Below, one piece after another: positions 49,401 through 62,900 of a stretch of DNA of 64,000 nucleotides. This DNA is from Acanthornis magna. Lineage: Eukaryota > Chordata > Aves > Passeriformes > Acanthizidae. Position 1 is the stretch's first letter; each line of letters begins with the position of its first letter. The position numbers and the translations under genes are program-made. The stretch covers positions 62,001 to 126,000 of the forward strand of contig JAWUZG010000970.1 in assembly GCA_036785705.1 (NCBI GenBank), given 5' to 3'. A model generated the notes under the pieces. It was given only the letters and a program-made list of their open reading frames with translations. It ran no database searches and was not told the origin of the DNA.

Positions 49401-52400
49401 CGGCACCTCGCTTCAGCTTCTAGCCGCCTAAGACGCACCTTTGCCGGCTAGGCGCTCTTAGCTCGCAAAGCGCGAGAAAGAAGCGCACGGCTCTCTGCGG
49501 TCCGGCACAGATGCGAACAGAAGAGGCTACGTGGAGAATACATTCTCCACGCACTCTACCTTCTCCGGGAGCTGCAACTGCACGAGTTTTGTAAGACTAA
49601 AGCTGGAGCAAAGTGTTTCTCTCTCTCTCTCGCTCCCTCTCTCTCTGCACGTCGTCCCCGTGTGCCGGTGCTGCCAGAACATCGTAGCAGCGACAAACAT
49701 CCTTTGGAGATGAGCCTGCATGCTGCTATGCCTGCCGGTGCAGTTTGGATGTGAAATGCAGGGTGCACAGCAGCTCCGCGTTCTCCGGCACCTCGCTTCG
49801 GCTTCTAGCCGCCTAAGACGCACCTTCGCCGGCTAGGCGCTCTTAGCTCGCAAAGCGCGAGAAAGAAGCGCACGGCTCTCTGCGGTCCGGCACAGATGCG
49901 AACAGAAGAGGCTACGTGGAGAATACATTCTCCACGCACGCTACCTTCTCCGGGCGCTGCAGCTGCACGAGTTTTGTAAGACTAAAGCTGGGGCAAAGTG
50001 TTTCTCTCTCTCTCTCGCTCCCTCTCTCTCTGCACATTGTCCCCGTGTGCCGGTGCTGCCAGAACATCGTAGCAGCGACAAACATCCTTTGGAGATGAGC
50101 CTGCATGCTGCTATGCCTGCCGGTGCAGTTTGGATGTGAAATGCAGGGTGCACAGCAGCTCCGCGTTCTCCGGCACCTCGCTTCGGCTTCTAGCCGCCTA
50201 AGACGCACCTTCGCCGGCTAGGCGCTCTTAGCTCGCAAAGCGCGAGAAAGAAGCGCACGGCTCTCTGCGGTCCGGCACAGATGCGAACAGAAGAGGCTAC
50301 GTGGAGAATACATTCTCCACGCACTCTACCTTCTCCGGGAGCTGCAACTGCACGAGTTTTGTAAGACTAAAACTGGAGCAAAGTGTTTCTCTCTCTCTCT
50401 CACTCCCTCTCTCTCTGCACATCGTCCCCGTGTGCCGGTGCTGCCAGAACATCGTAGCAGCGACAAACATCCTTTGGAGATGAGCCTGCATGCTGCTATG
50501 CCTGCCGGTGCAGTTTGAATGTGAAATGCAGGGTGCACAGCAGCTCCGCGTTCTCCGGCACCTCGCTTCGGCTTCTAGCCGCCTAAGACGCACCTTCGCC
50601 GGCTAGGCGCTCTTAGCTCGCAAAGCGCGAGAAAGAAGCGCACGGCTCTCTGCGGTCCGGCACAGATGCGAACAGAAGAGGCTACGTGGAGAATACATTC
50701 TCCACGCACGCTACCTTCTCCGGGAGCTGCAACTGCACGAGTTTTGTAAGACTAAAGCTGGAGCAAAGTGTTTCTCTCTCTCTCTCACTCCCTCTCTCTC
50801 TGCACATTGTCCCCGTGTGCCGGTGCTGCCAGAACATCGTAGCAGCGACAAACATCCTTTGGAGATGAGCCTGCATGCTGCTATGCGTGCCGGTGCAGTT
50901 TGAATGTGAAATGCAGGGTGCACAGCAGCTCCGCGTTCTCCGGCACCTCGCTTCGGCTTCTAGCCGCCTAAGACGCACCTTCGCCGGCTAGGCGCTCTTA
51001 GCTCGCAAAGCGCGAGAAAGAAGCGCACGGCTCTCTGCGGTCCGGCACAGATGCGAACAGAAGAGGCTACGTGGAGAATACATTCTCCACGCACGCTACC
51101 TTCTCCGGGCGCTGCAGCTGCACGAGTTTTGTAAGACGAAAGCTGGAGCAAAGTGTTTCTCTCTCTCTCTCGCTCCCTCTCTCTCTGCACATTGTCCCCG
51201 TGTGCCGGTGCTGCCAGAACATCGTAGCAGCGACAAACATCCTTTGGAGATGAGCCTGCATGCTGCTATGCGTGCCGGTGCAGTTTGGATGTGAAATGCA
51301 GGGTGCACAGCAGCTCCGCGTTCTCCGGCACCTCGCTTCGGCTTCTAGCCGCCTAAGACGCACCTTCGCCGGCTAGGCGCTCTTAGCTCGCAAAGCGCGA
51401 GAAAGAAGCGGACGGCTCTCTGCGGTCTGGCACAGATGCGAACAGAAGAGGCTACGTGGAGAATACATTCTCCACGCACGCTACCTACTCCGGCGCTGCA
51501 GCTGCACGAGTTTTGTAAGACTAAAGCTGGGGCAAAGTGTTTCTCTCTCTCTCTCGCTCCCTCTCTCTCTGCACATTGTCCCCGTGTGCCGGTGCTGCCA
51601 GAACATCGTAGCAGCGACAAACATCCTTTGGAGATGAGCCTGCATGCTGCTATGCCTGCCGGTGCAGTTTGGATGTGAAATGCAGGGTGCACAGCAGCTC
51701 CGCATTCTCCGGCACCTCGCTTCGGCTTCTAGCCGCCTAAGACACACCTTCGCCGGCTAGGCGCTCTTAGCTCGCAAAGCGCGAGAAAGAAGCGCACGGC
51801 TCTCTGCAGTCCGGCACAGATGCGAACAGAAGAGGCTACATGGAGAATACATTCTCCACGCACGCTACCTTCTCCGGGCGCTGCAGCTGCACGAGTTTTG
51901 TAAGACGAAAGCTGGAGCAAAGTGTTTCTCTCTCTCTCTCGCTCCCTCTCTCTCTGCACATCGTCCCCGTGTGCCGGTGCTGCCAGAACATCGTAGCACC
52001 GAGAAACATCCTTTGGAGATGAGCCTGCATGCTGCTATGCCTGCCGGTGCAGTTTGGATGTGAAATGCAGGGTGCACAGCAGCTCCGCGTTCTCCGGCAC
52101 CTCGCTTCGGCTTCTAGCCGCCTAAGACGCACCTTCGCCGGCTAGGCGCTCTTAGCTCGCAAAGCGCGAGAAAGAAGCGGACGGCTCTCTGCGGTCCGGC
52201 ACAGATGCGAACAGAAGAGGCTACGTGGAGAATACATTCTCCACGCACGCTACCTTCTCCGGGCGCTGCAGCTGCACGAGTTTTGTAAGACTAAAGCTGG
52301 AGCAAAGTGTTTCTTTCTCGCTCCCTCTCTCTCTGCACATTGTCCCCGTGTGCCGGTGCTGCCAGAACATCGTAGCAGCGACAAACATCCTTTGGAGATG

Positions 52401-53369
52401 AGCCTGCATGCTGCTATGCGTGCCGGTGCAGTTTGGATGTGAAATGCAGGGTGCACAGCAGCTCCGCGTTCTCCGGCACCTCGCTTCGGCTTCTAGCCGC
52501 CTAAGACGCACCTTCGCCGGCTAGGCGCTCTTAGCTCGCAAAGCGCGAGAAAGAAGCGCACGGCTCTCTGCGGTCCGGCACAGATGCGAACAGAAGAGGC
52601 TACGTGGAGAATACATTCTCCACGCACGCTACCTTCTCCGGGAGCTGCAACTGCACGAGTTTTGTAAGACTAAAGCTGGAGCAAAGTGTTTCTCTCTCTC
52701 TCTCGCTCCCTCTCTCTCTGTACATTGTCCCCGTGTGCCGGTGCTGCCAGAACATCGTAGCAGCGACAAACATCCTTTGGAGATGAGCCTGCATGCTGCT
52801 ATGCGTGCCGGTGCAGTTTGGATGTGAAATGCAGGGTGCACAGCAGCTCCGCATTCTCCGGCACCTCGCTTCGGCTTCTAGCCGCCTAAGACGCACCTTC
52901 GCCGGCTAGGCGCTCTTAGCTCGCAAAGCGCGAGAAAGAAGCGCACGGCTCTCTGCGGTCCGGCACAGATGCGAACAGAAGAGGCTACGTGGAGAATACA
53001 TTCTCCACGCACTCTACCTTCTCTGGGCGCTGCAGCTGCACGAGTTTTGTAAGACGAAAGCTGGAGCAAAGTGTTTCTCTCTCTCTCTCACTCCCTCTCT
53101 CTCTGCACATCGTCCCCGTGTGCCGGTGCTGCCAGAACATCGTAGCACCGAGAAACATCCTTTGGAGATGAGCCTGCATGCTGCTATGCCTGCCGGTGCA
53201 GTTTGGATGTGAAATGCAGGGTGCACAGCAGCTCCGCGTTCTCCGGCACCTCGCTTCAGCTTCTAGCCGCCTAAGACGCACCTTCGCCGGCTAGGCGCTC
53301 TTAGCTCGCAAAGCGCGAGAAAGAAGCCGACGGCTCTCTGCGGTCCGGCACAGATGCGAACAGAAGAGG
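46453..53369. repeat. 18-monomer HOR, copy 1 (6917 bp)
   Basis: Monomer starts 46453, 46838, 47223, 47608, 47993, 48378 (379), 48757, 49142, 49527, 49912, 50297, 50682, 51067, 51452 (384), 51836, 52221 (379), 52600 and 52985. Marks: ggcactgatg before 48757; cttcagcttc with tttgccgg ending 49142; ctaaaactgg in 50297; ctactccggcgc in 51452 (one G lost); ctacatgg at 51836; tttctttctcg in 52221; tgtacattg in 52600; ttctctgggcgc in 52985. The first 16 monomers return in order 6917 bp later. A private g interrupts the CT run at 48095. Confidence 0.93.
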
Positions 53370-56300
53370 CTACGTGGAGAATACATTCTCCACGCACTCT
53401 ACCTTCTCCGGGAGCTGCAACTGCACGAGTTTTGTAAGACTAAAGCTGGAGCAAAGTGTTTCTCTCTCTCTCTCGCTCCCTCTCTCTCTGCACGTCGTCC
53501 CCGTGTGCCGGTGCTGCCAGAACATCGTAGCAGCGACAAACATCCTTTGGAGATGAGCCTGCATGCTGCTATGCCTGCCGGTGCAGTTTGGATGTGAAAT
53601 GCAGGGTGCACAGCAGCTCCGCGTTCTCCGGCACCTCGCTTCGGCTTCTAGCCGCCTAAGACGCACCTTCACCGGCTAGGCGCTCTTAGCTCGCAAAGCG
53701 CGAGAAAGAAGCGCACGGCTCTCTGCGGTCCGGCACAGATGCGAACAGAAGAGGCTACGTGGAGAATACATTCTCCACGCACTCTACCTTCTCCGGGCGC
53801 TGCAGCTGCACGAGTTTTGTAAGACTAAAGCTGGGGCAAAGTGTTTCTCTCTCTCTCTCGCTCCCTCTCTCTCTGCACATTGTCCCCGTGTGCCGGTGCT
53901 GCCAGAACATCGTAGCAGCGACAAACATCCTTTGGAGATGAGCCTGCATGCTGCTATGCCTGCCGGTGCAGTTTGGATGTGAAATGCAGGGTGCACAGCA
54001 GCTCCGCGTTCTCCGGCACCTCGCTTCGGCTTCTAGCCGCCTAAGACGCACCTTCGCCGGCTAGGCGCTCTTAGCTCGCAAAGCGCGAGAAAGAAGCACA
54101 CGGCTCTCTGCGGTCCGGCACAGATGCGAACAGAAGAGGCTACGTGGAGAATACATTCTCCACGCACTCTACCTTCTCCGGGAGCTGCAACTGCACGAGT
54201 TTTGTAAGACTAAAGCTGGAGCAAAGTGTTTCTCTCTCTCTCTCACTCCCTCTCTCTCTGCACATCGTCCCCGTGTGCCGGTGCTGCCAGAACATCGTAG
54301 CAGCGACAAACATCCTTTGGAGATGAGCCTGCATGCTGCTATGCCTGCCGGTGCAGTTTGAATGTGAAATGCAGGGTGCACAGCAGCTCCGCGTTCTCCG
54401 GCACCTCGCTTCGGCTTCTAGCCGCCTAAGACGCACCTTCGCCGGCTAGGCGCTCTTAGCTCGCAAAGCGCGAGAAAGAAGCGCACGGCTCTCTGCGGTC
54501 CGGCACAGATGCGAACAGAAGAGGCTACGTGGAGAATACATTCTCCACGCACGCTACCTTCTCCGGGCGCTGCAGCTGCACGAGTTTTGTAAGACGAAAG
54601 CTGGAGCAAAGTGTTTCTCTCTCTCTCTCGCTCCCTCTCTCTCTGCACATTGTCCCCGTGTGCCGGTGCTGCCAGAACATCGTAGCAGCGACAAACATCC
54701 TTTGGAGATGAGCCTGCATGCTGCTATGCGTGCCGGTGCAGTTTGGATGTGAAATGCAGGGTGCACAGCAGCTCCGCGTTCTCCGGCACCTCGCTTCGGC
54801 TTCTAGCCGCCTAAGACGCACCTTCGCCGGCTAGGCGCTCTTAGCTCGCAAAGCGCGAGAAAGAAGCGCACGGCTCTCTGCGGTCCGGCACAGATGCGAA
54901 CAGAAGAGGCTACGTGGAGAATACATTCTCCACGCACGCTACCTTCTCCGGGAGCTGCAACTGCACGAGTTTTGTAAGACTAAAGCTGGAGCAAAGTGTT
55001 TCTCTCTCTCTCTCGCTCCCTCTCTCTCTGCACATTGTCCCCGTGTGCCGGTGCTGCCAGAACATCGTAGCAGCGACAAACATCCTTTGGAGATGAGCCT
55101 GCATGCTGCTATGCCTGCCGGTGCAGTTTGGATGTGAAATGCAGGGTGCACAGCAGCTCCGCGTTCTCCGGCACCTCGCTTCGGCTTCTAGCCGCCTAAG
55201 ACGCACCTTCGCCGGCTAGGCGCTCTTAGCTCGCAAAGCGCGAGAAAGAAGCGCACGGCTCTCTGCGGTCCGGCACAGATGCGAACAGAAGAGGCTACGT
55301 GGAGAATACATTCTCCACGCACGCTACCTTCTCCGGGAGCTGAACTTGCACGAGTTTTGTAAGTCTAAAGCTGGAGCAAAGTGTTTCTCTCTCGCTCCCT
55401 CTCTCTCTGCACATTGTCCCCGTGTGCCGGTGCTGCCAGAACATCGTAGCAGCGACAAACATCCTTTGGAGATGAGCCTGCATGCTGCTATGCCTGCCGG
55501 TGCAGTTTGGATGTGAAATGCAGGGTGCACAGCAGCTCCGCGTTCTCCGGCACCTCGCTTCGGCTTCTAGCCGCCTAAGACGCACCTTCGCCGGCTAGGC
55601 GCTCTTAGCTCGCAAAGCGCGAGAAAGAAGCGCACGGCTCTCTGCGGTCCGGCACTGATGCGAACAGAAGAGGCTACGTGGAGAATACATTCTCCACGCA
55701 CGCTACCTTCTCCGGGCGCTGCAGCTGCACGAGTTTTGTAAGACGAAAGCTGGAGCAAAGTGTTTCTCTCTCTCTCTCGCTCCCTCTCTCTCTGCACATT
55801 GTCCCCGTGTGCCGGTGCTGCCAGAACATCGTAGCAGCGACAAACATCCTTTGGAGATGAGCCTGCATGCTGCTATGCCTGCCGGTGCAGTTTGGATGTG
55901 AAATGCAGGGTGCACAGCAGCTCCGCATTCTCCGGCACCTCGCTTCGGCTTCTAGCCGCCTAAGACGCACCTTCGCCGGCTAGGCGCTCTTAGCTCGCAA
56001 AGCGCGAGAAAGAAGCGCACGGCTCTCTGCGGTCCGGCACAGATGCGAACAGAAGAGGCTACGTGGAGAATACATTCTCCACGCACGCTACCTTCTCCGG
56101 GCGCTGCAGCTGCACGAGTTTTGTAAGACGAAAGCTGGAGCAAAGTGTTTCTCTCTCTCTCTCACTCCCTCTCTCTCTGCACATCGTCCCCGTGTGCCGG
56201 TGCTGCCAGAACATCGTAGCACCGAGAAACATCCTTTGGAGATGAGCCTGCATGCTGCTATGCCTGCCGGTGCAGTTTGGATGTGAAATGCAGGGTGCAC

Positions 56301-59300
56301 AGCAGCTCCGCGTTCTCCGGCACCTCGCTTCAGCTTCTAGCCGCCTAAGACGCACCTTTGCCGGCTAGGCGCTCTTAGCTCGCAAAGCGCGAGAAAGAAG
56401 CGCACGGCTCTCTGCGGTCCGGCACAGATGCGAACAGAAGAGGCTACGTGGAGAATACATTCTCCACGCACTCTACCTTCTCCGGGAGCTGCAACTGCAC
56501 GAGTTTTGTAAGACTAAAGCAGGAGCAAAGTGTTTCTCTCTCTCTCTCGCTCCCTCTCTCTCTGCACGTCGTCCCCGTGTGCCGGTGCTGCCAGAACATC
56601 GTAGCAGCGACAAACATCCTTTGGAGATGAGCCTGCATGCTGCTATGCCTGCCGGTGCAGTTTGGATGTGAAATGCAGGGTGCACAGCAGCTCCGCGTTC
56701 TCCGGCACCTCGCTTCGGCTTCTAGCCGCCTAAGACGCACCTTCGCCGGCTAGGCGCTCTTAGCTCGCAAAGCGCGAGAAAGAAGCGCACGGCTCTCTGC
56801 GGTCCGGCACAGATGCGAACAGAAGAGGCTACGTGGAGAATACATTCTCCACGCACGCTACCTTCTCCGGGCGCTGCAGCTGCACGAGTTTTGTAAGACT
56901 AAAGCTGGGGCAAAGTGTTTCTCTCTCTCTCTCGCTCCCTCTCTCTCTGCACATTGTCCCCGTGTGCCGGTGCTGCCAGAACATCGTAGCAGCGACAAAC
57001 ATCCTTTGGAGATGAGCCTGCATGCTGCTATGCCTGCCGGTGCAGTTTGGATGTGAAATGCAGGGTGCACAGCAGCTCCGCGTTCTCCGGCACCTCGCTT
57101 CGGCTTCTAGCCGCCTAAGACGCACCTTCGCCGGCTAGGCGCTCTTAGCTCGCAAAGCGCGAGAAAGAAGCGCACGGCTCTCTGCGGTCCGGCACAGATG
57201 CGAACAGAAGAGGCTACGTGGAGAATACATTCTCCACGCACTCTACCTTCTCCGGGAGCTGCAACTGCACGAGTTTTGTAAGACTAAAACTGGAGCAAAG
57301 TGTTTCTCTCTCTCTCTCACTCCCTCTCTCTCTGCACATCGTCCCCGTGTGCCGGTGCTGCCAGAACATCGTAGCAGCGACAAACATCCTTTGGAGATGA
57401 GCCTGCATGCTGCTATGCCTGCCGGTGCAGTTTGAATGTGAAATGCAGGGTGCACAGCAGCTCCGCGTTCTCCGGCACCTCGCTTCGGCTTCTAGCCGCC
57501 TAAGACGCACCTTCGCCGGCTAGGCGCTCTTAGCTCGCAAAGCGCGAGAAAGAAGCGCACGGCTCTCTGCGGTCCGGCACAGATGCGAACAGAAGAGGCT
57601 ACGTGGAGAATACATTCTCCACGCACGCTACCTTCTCCGGGAGCTGCAACTGCACGAGTTTTGTAAGACTAAAGCTGGAGCAAAGTGTTTCTCTCTCTCT
57701 CTCACTCCCTCTCTCTCTGCACATCGTCCCCGTGTGCCGGTGCTGCCAGAACATCGTAGCAGCGACAAACATCCTTTGGAGATGAGCCTGCATGCTGCTA
57801 TGCGTGCCGGTGCAGTTTGAATGTGAAATGCAGGGTGCACAGCAGCTCCGCGTTCTCCGGCACCTCGCTTCGGCTTCTAGCCGCCTAAGACGCACCTTCG
57901 CCGGCTAGGCGCTCTTAGCTCGCAAAGCGCGAGAAAGAAGCGCACGGCTCTCTGCGGTCCGGCACAGATGCGAACAGAAGAGGCTACGTGGAGAATACAT
58001 TCTCCACGCACGCTACCTTCTCCGGGCGCTGCAGCTGCACGAGTTTTGTAAGACGAAAGCTGGAGCAAAGTGTTTCTCTCTCTCTCTCGCTCCCTCTCTC
58101 TCTGCACATTGTCCCCGTGTGCCGGTGCTGCCAGAACATCGTAGCAGCGACAAACATCCTTTGGAGATGAGCCTGCATGCTGCTATGCGTGCCGGTGCAG
58201 TTTGGATGTGAAATGCAGGGTGCACAGCAGCTCCGCGTTCTCCGGCACCTCGCTTCGGCTTCTAGCCGCCTAAGACGCACCTTCGCCGGCTAGGCGCTCT
58301 TAGCTCGCAAAGCGCGAGAAAGAAGCGGACGGCTCTCTGCGGTCTGGCACAGATGCGAACAGAAGAGGCTACGTGGAGAATACATTCTCCACGCACGCTA
58401 CCTACTCCGGCGCTGCAGCTGCACGAGTTTTGTAAGACTAAAGCTGGGGCAAAGTGTTTCTCTCTCTCTCTCGCTCCCTCTCTCTCTGCACATTGTCCCC
58501 GTGTGCCGGTGCTGCCAGAACATCGTAGCAGCGACAAACATCCTTTGGAGATGAGCCTGCATGCTGCTATGCCTGCCGGTGCAGTTTGGATGTGAAATGC
58601 AGGGTGCACAGCAGCTCCGCGTTCTCCGGCACCTCGCTTCGGCTTCTAGCCGCCTAAGACACACCTTCGCCGGCTAGGCGCTCTTAGCTCGCAAAGCGCG
58701 AGAAAGAAGCGCACGGCTCTCTGCGGTCCGGCACAGATGCGAACAGAAGAGGCTACATGGAGAATACATTCTCCACGCACGCTACCTTCTCCGGGCGCTG
58801 CAGCTGCACGAGTTTTGTAAGACGAAAGCTGGAGCAAAGTGTTTCTCTCTCTCTCTCACTCCCTCTCTCTCTGCACATCGTCCCCGTGTGCCGGTGCTGC
58901 CAGAACATCGTAGCACCGAGAAACATCCTTTGGAGATGAGCCTGCATGCTGCTATGCGTGCCGGTGCAGTTTGGATGTGAAATGCAGGGTGCACAGCAGC
59001 TCCGCGTTCTCCGGCACCTCACTTCGGCTTCTAGCCGCCTAAGACGCACCTTCGCCGGCTAGGCGCTCTTAGCTCGCAAAGCGCGAGAAAGAAGCGCACG
59101 GCTCTCTGCGGTCCGGCACAGATGCGAACAGAAGAGGCTACGTGGAGAATACATTCTCCACGCACGCTACCTTCTCCGGGCGCTGCAGCTGCACGAGTTT
59201 TGTAAGACTAAAGCTGGAGCAAAGTGTTTCTTTCTGGCTCCCTCTCTCTCTGCACATTGTCCCCGTGTGCCGGTGCTGCCAGAACATCGTAGCAGCGACA

Positions 59301-59901
59301 AACATCCTTTGGAGATGAGCCTGCATGCTGCTATGCGTGCCGGTGCAGTTTGGATGTGAAATGCAGGGTGCACAGCAGCTCCGCGTTCTCCGGCACCTCG
59401 CTTCGGCTTCTAGCCGCCTAAGACGCACCTTCGCCGGCTAGGCGCTCTTAGCTCGCAAAGCGCGAGAAAGAAGCGCACGGCTCTCTGCGGTCCGGCACAG
59501 ATGCGAACAGAAGAGGCTACGTGGAGAATACATTCTCCACGCACGCTACCTTCTCTGGGCGCTGCAGCTGCACGAGTTTTGTAAGACGAAAGCTGGAGCA
59601 AAGTGTTTCTCTCTCTCTCTCACTCCCTCTCTCTCTGCACATCGTCCCCGTGTGCCGGTGCTGCCAGAACATCGTAGCACCGAGAAACATCCTTTGGAGA
59701 TGAGCCTGCATGCTGCTATGCCTGCCGGTGCAGTTTGGATGTGAAATGCAGGGTGCACAGCAGCTCCGCGTTCTCCGGCACCTCGCTTCAGCTTCTAGCC
59801 GCCTAAGACGCACCTTCGCCGGCTAGGCGCTCTTAGCTCGCAAAGCGCGAGAAAGAAGCGCACGGCTCTCTGCGGTCCGGCACAGATGCGAACAGAAGAG
59901 G
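53370..59901. repeat. 18-monomer HOR, copy 2 lacking one monomer (6532 bp)
   Basis: Monomer starts run from 53370 to 59138 in exact parallel with 46453-52221, then 59517. The counterpart of 52600 (tgtacattg) is absent, so 59138 is followed directly by 59517, the partner of 52985 (ttctctgggcgc, cttcagcttc). The unit is therefore 17 monomers, 385 bp shorter than copy 1. Private changes include aagcaggagc at 56521 and tttctggctcc at 59236. Confidence 0.92.
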
Positions 59902-62900
59902 CTACGTGGAGAATACATTCTCCACGCACTCTACCTTCTCCGGGAGCTGCAACTGCACGAGTTTTGTAAGACTAAAGCTGGAGCAAAGTGTTTCTCTCTC
60001 TCTCTCGCTCCCTCTCTCTCTGCACGTCGTCCCCGTGTGCCGGTGCTGCCAGAACATCGTAGCAGCGACAAACATCCTTTGGAGATGAGCCTGCATGCTG
60101 CTATGCCTGCCGGTGCAGTTTGGATGTGAAATGCAGGGTGCACAGCAGCTCCGCGTTCTCCGGCACCTCGCTTCGGCTTCTAGCCGCCTAAGACGCACCT
60201 TCGCCGGCTAGGCGCTCTTAGCTCGCAAAGCGCGAGAAAGAAGCGGACGGCTCTCTGCGGTCCGGCACAGATGCGAACAGAAGAGGCTACGTGGAGAATA
60301 CATTCTCCACGCACGCTACCTTCTCCGGGCGCTGCAGCTGCACGAGTTTTGTAAGACTAAAGCTGGAGCAAAGTGTTTCTTTCTCGCTCCCTCTCTCTCT
60401 GCACATTGTCCCCGTGTGCCGGTGCTGCCAGAACATCGTAGCAGCGACAAACATCCTTTGGAGATGAGCCTGCATGCTGCTATGCGTGCCGGTGCAGTTT
60501 GGATGTGAAATGCAGGGTGCACAGCAGCTCCGCGTTCTCCGGCACCTCGCTTCGGCTTCTAGCCGCCTAAGACGCACCTTCGCCGGCTAGGCGCTCTTAG
60601 CTCGCAAAGCGCGAGAAAGAAGCGCACGGCTCTCTGCGGTCCGGCACAGATGCGAACAGAAGAGGCTACATGGAGAATACATTCTCCACGCACGCTACCT
60701 TCTCCGGGAGCTGCAACTGCACGAGTTTTGTAAGACTAAAGCTGGAGCAAAGTGTTTCTCTCTCTCTCTCGCTCCCTCTCTCTCTGTACATTGTCCCCGT
60801 GTGCCGGTGCTGCCAGAACATCGTAGCAGCGACAAACATCCTTTGGAGATGAGCCTGCATGCTGCTATGCCTGCCGGTGCAGTTTGGATGTGAAATGCAG
60901 GGTGCACAGCAGCTCCGCGTTCTCCGGCACCTCGCTTCGGCTTCTAGCCGCCTAAGACGCACCTTCGCCGGCTAGGCGCTCTTAGCTCGCAAAGCGCGAG
61001 AAAGAAGCGCACGGCTCTCTGCGGTCCGGCACAGATGCGAACAGAAGAGGCTACGTGGAGAATACATTCTCCACGCACGCTACCTTCTCCGGGAGCTGAA
61101 CTTGCACGAGTTTTGTAAGTCTAAAGCTGGAGCAAAGTGTTTCTCTCTCGCTCCCTCTCTCTCTGCACATTGTCCCCGTGTGCCGGTGCTGCCAGAACAT
61201 CGTAGCAGCGACAAACATCCTTTGGAGATGAGCCTGCATGCTGCTATGCCTGCCGGTGCAGTTTGGATGTGAAATGCAGGGTGCACAGCAGCTCCGCGTT
61301 CTCCGGCACCTCGCTTCGGCTTCTAGCCGCCTAAGACGCACCTTCGCCGGCTAGGCGCTCTTAGCTCGCAAAGCGCGAGAAAGAAGCGCACGGCTCTCTG
61401 CGGTCCGGCACTGATGCGAACAGAAGAGGCTACGTGGAGAATACATTCTCCACGCACGCTACCTTCTCCGGGCGCTGCAGCTGCACGAGTTTTGTAAGAC
61501 GAAAGCTGGAGCAAAGTGTTTCTCTCTCTCTCTCGCTCCCTCTCTCTCTGCACATTGTCCCCGTGTGCCGGTGCTGCCAGAACATCGTAGCAGCGACAAA
61601 CATCCTTTGGAGATGAGCCTGCATGCTGCTATGCGTGCCGGTGCAGTTTGGATGTGAAATGCAGGGTGCACAGCAGCTCCGCATTCTCCGGCACCTCGCT
61701 TCGGCTTCTAGCCGCCTAAGACGCACCTTCGCCGGCTAGGCGCTCTTAGCTCGCAAAGCGCGAGAAAGAAGCGCACGGCTCTCTGCGGTCCGGCACAGAT
61801 GCGAACAGAAGAGGCTACGTGGAGAATACATTCTCCACGCACGCTACCTTCTCCGGGCGCTGCAGCTGCACGAGTTTTGTAAGACGAAAGCTGGAGCAAA
61901 GTGTTTCTCTCTCTCTCTCATTCCCTCTCTCTCTGCACATCGTCCCCGTGTGCCGGTGCTGCCAGAACATCGTAGCACCGAGAAACATCCTTTGGAGATG
62001 AGCCTGCATGCTGCTATGCCTGCCGGTGCAGTTTGGATGTGAAATGCAGGGTGCACAGCAGCCCCGCGTTCTCCGGCACCTCGCTTCGGCTTCTAGCCGC
62101 CTAAGACGCACCTTCGCCGGCTAGGCGCTCTTAGCTCGCAAAGCGCGAGAAAGAAGCGCACGGCTCTCTGCGGTCCGGCACAGATGCGAACAGAAGAGGC
62201 TACGTGGAGAATACATTCTCCACGCACGCTACCTTCTCCGGGCGCTGCAGCTGCACGAGTTTTGTAAGACTAAAGCTGGGGCAAAGTGTTTCTCTCTCTC
62301 TCTCGCTCCCTCTCTCTCTGCACATTGTCCCCGTGTGCCGGTGCTGCCAGAACATCGTAGCAGCGACAAACATCCTTTGGAGATGAGCCTGCATGCTGCT
62401 ATGCCTGCCGGTGCAGTTTGGATGTGAAATGCAGGGTGCACAGCAGCTCCGCGTTCTCCGGCACCTCGCTTCGGCTTCTAGCCGCCTAAGACGCACCTTC
62501 GCCGGCTAGGCGCTCTTAGCTCGCAAAGCGCGAGAAAGAAGCGCACGGCTCTCTGCGGTCCGGCACAGATGCGAACAGAAGAGGCTACGTGGAGAATACA
62601 TTCTCCACGCACTCTACCTTCTCCGGGAGCTGCAACTGCACGAGTTTTGTAAGACTAAAGCTGGAGCAAAGTGTTTCTCTCTCTCTCTCACTCCCTCTCT
62701 CTCTGCACATCGTCCCCGTGTGCCGGTGCTGCCAGAACATCGTAGCAGCGACAAACATCCTTTGGAGATGAGCCTGCATGCTGCTATGCCTGCCGGTGCA
62801 GTTTGAATGTGAAATGCAGGGTGCACAGCAGCTCCGCGTTCTCCGGCACCTCGCTTCGGCTTCTAGCCGCCTAAGACGCACCTTCGCCGGCTAGGCGCTC

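Noticed and set aside
51452..51835. One-base deletion giving a 384-bp monomer as another consensus error
   Set aside because: The same deletion with the same flanking marks is found 6917 bp away at 58369, so it is an inherited HOR variant and not a random error.
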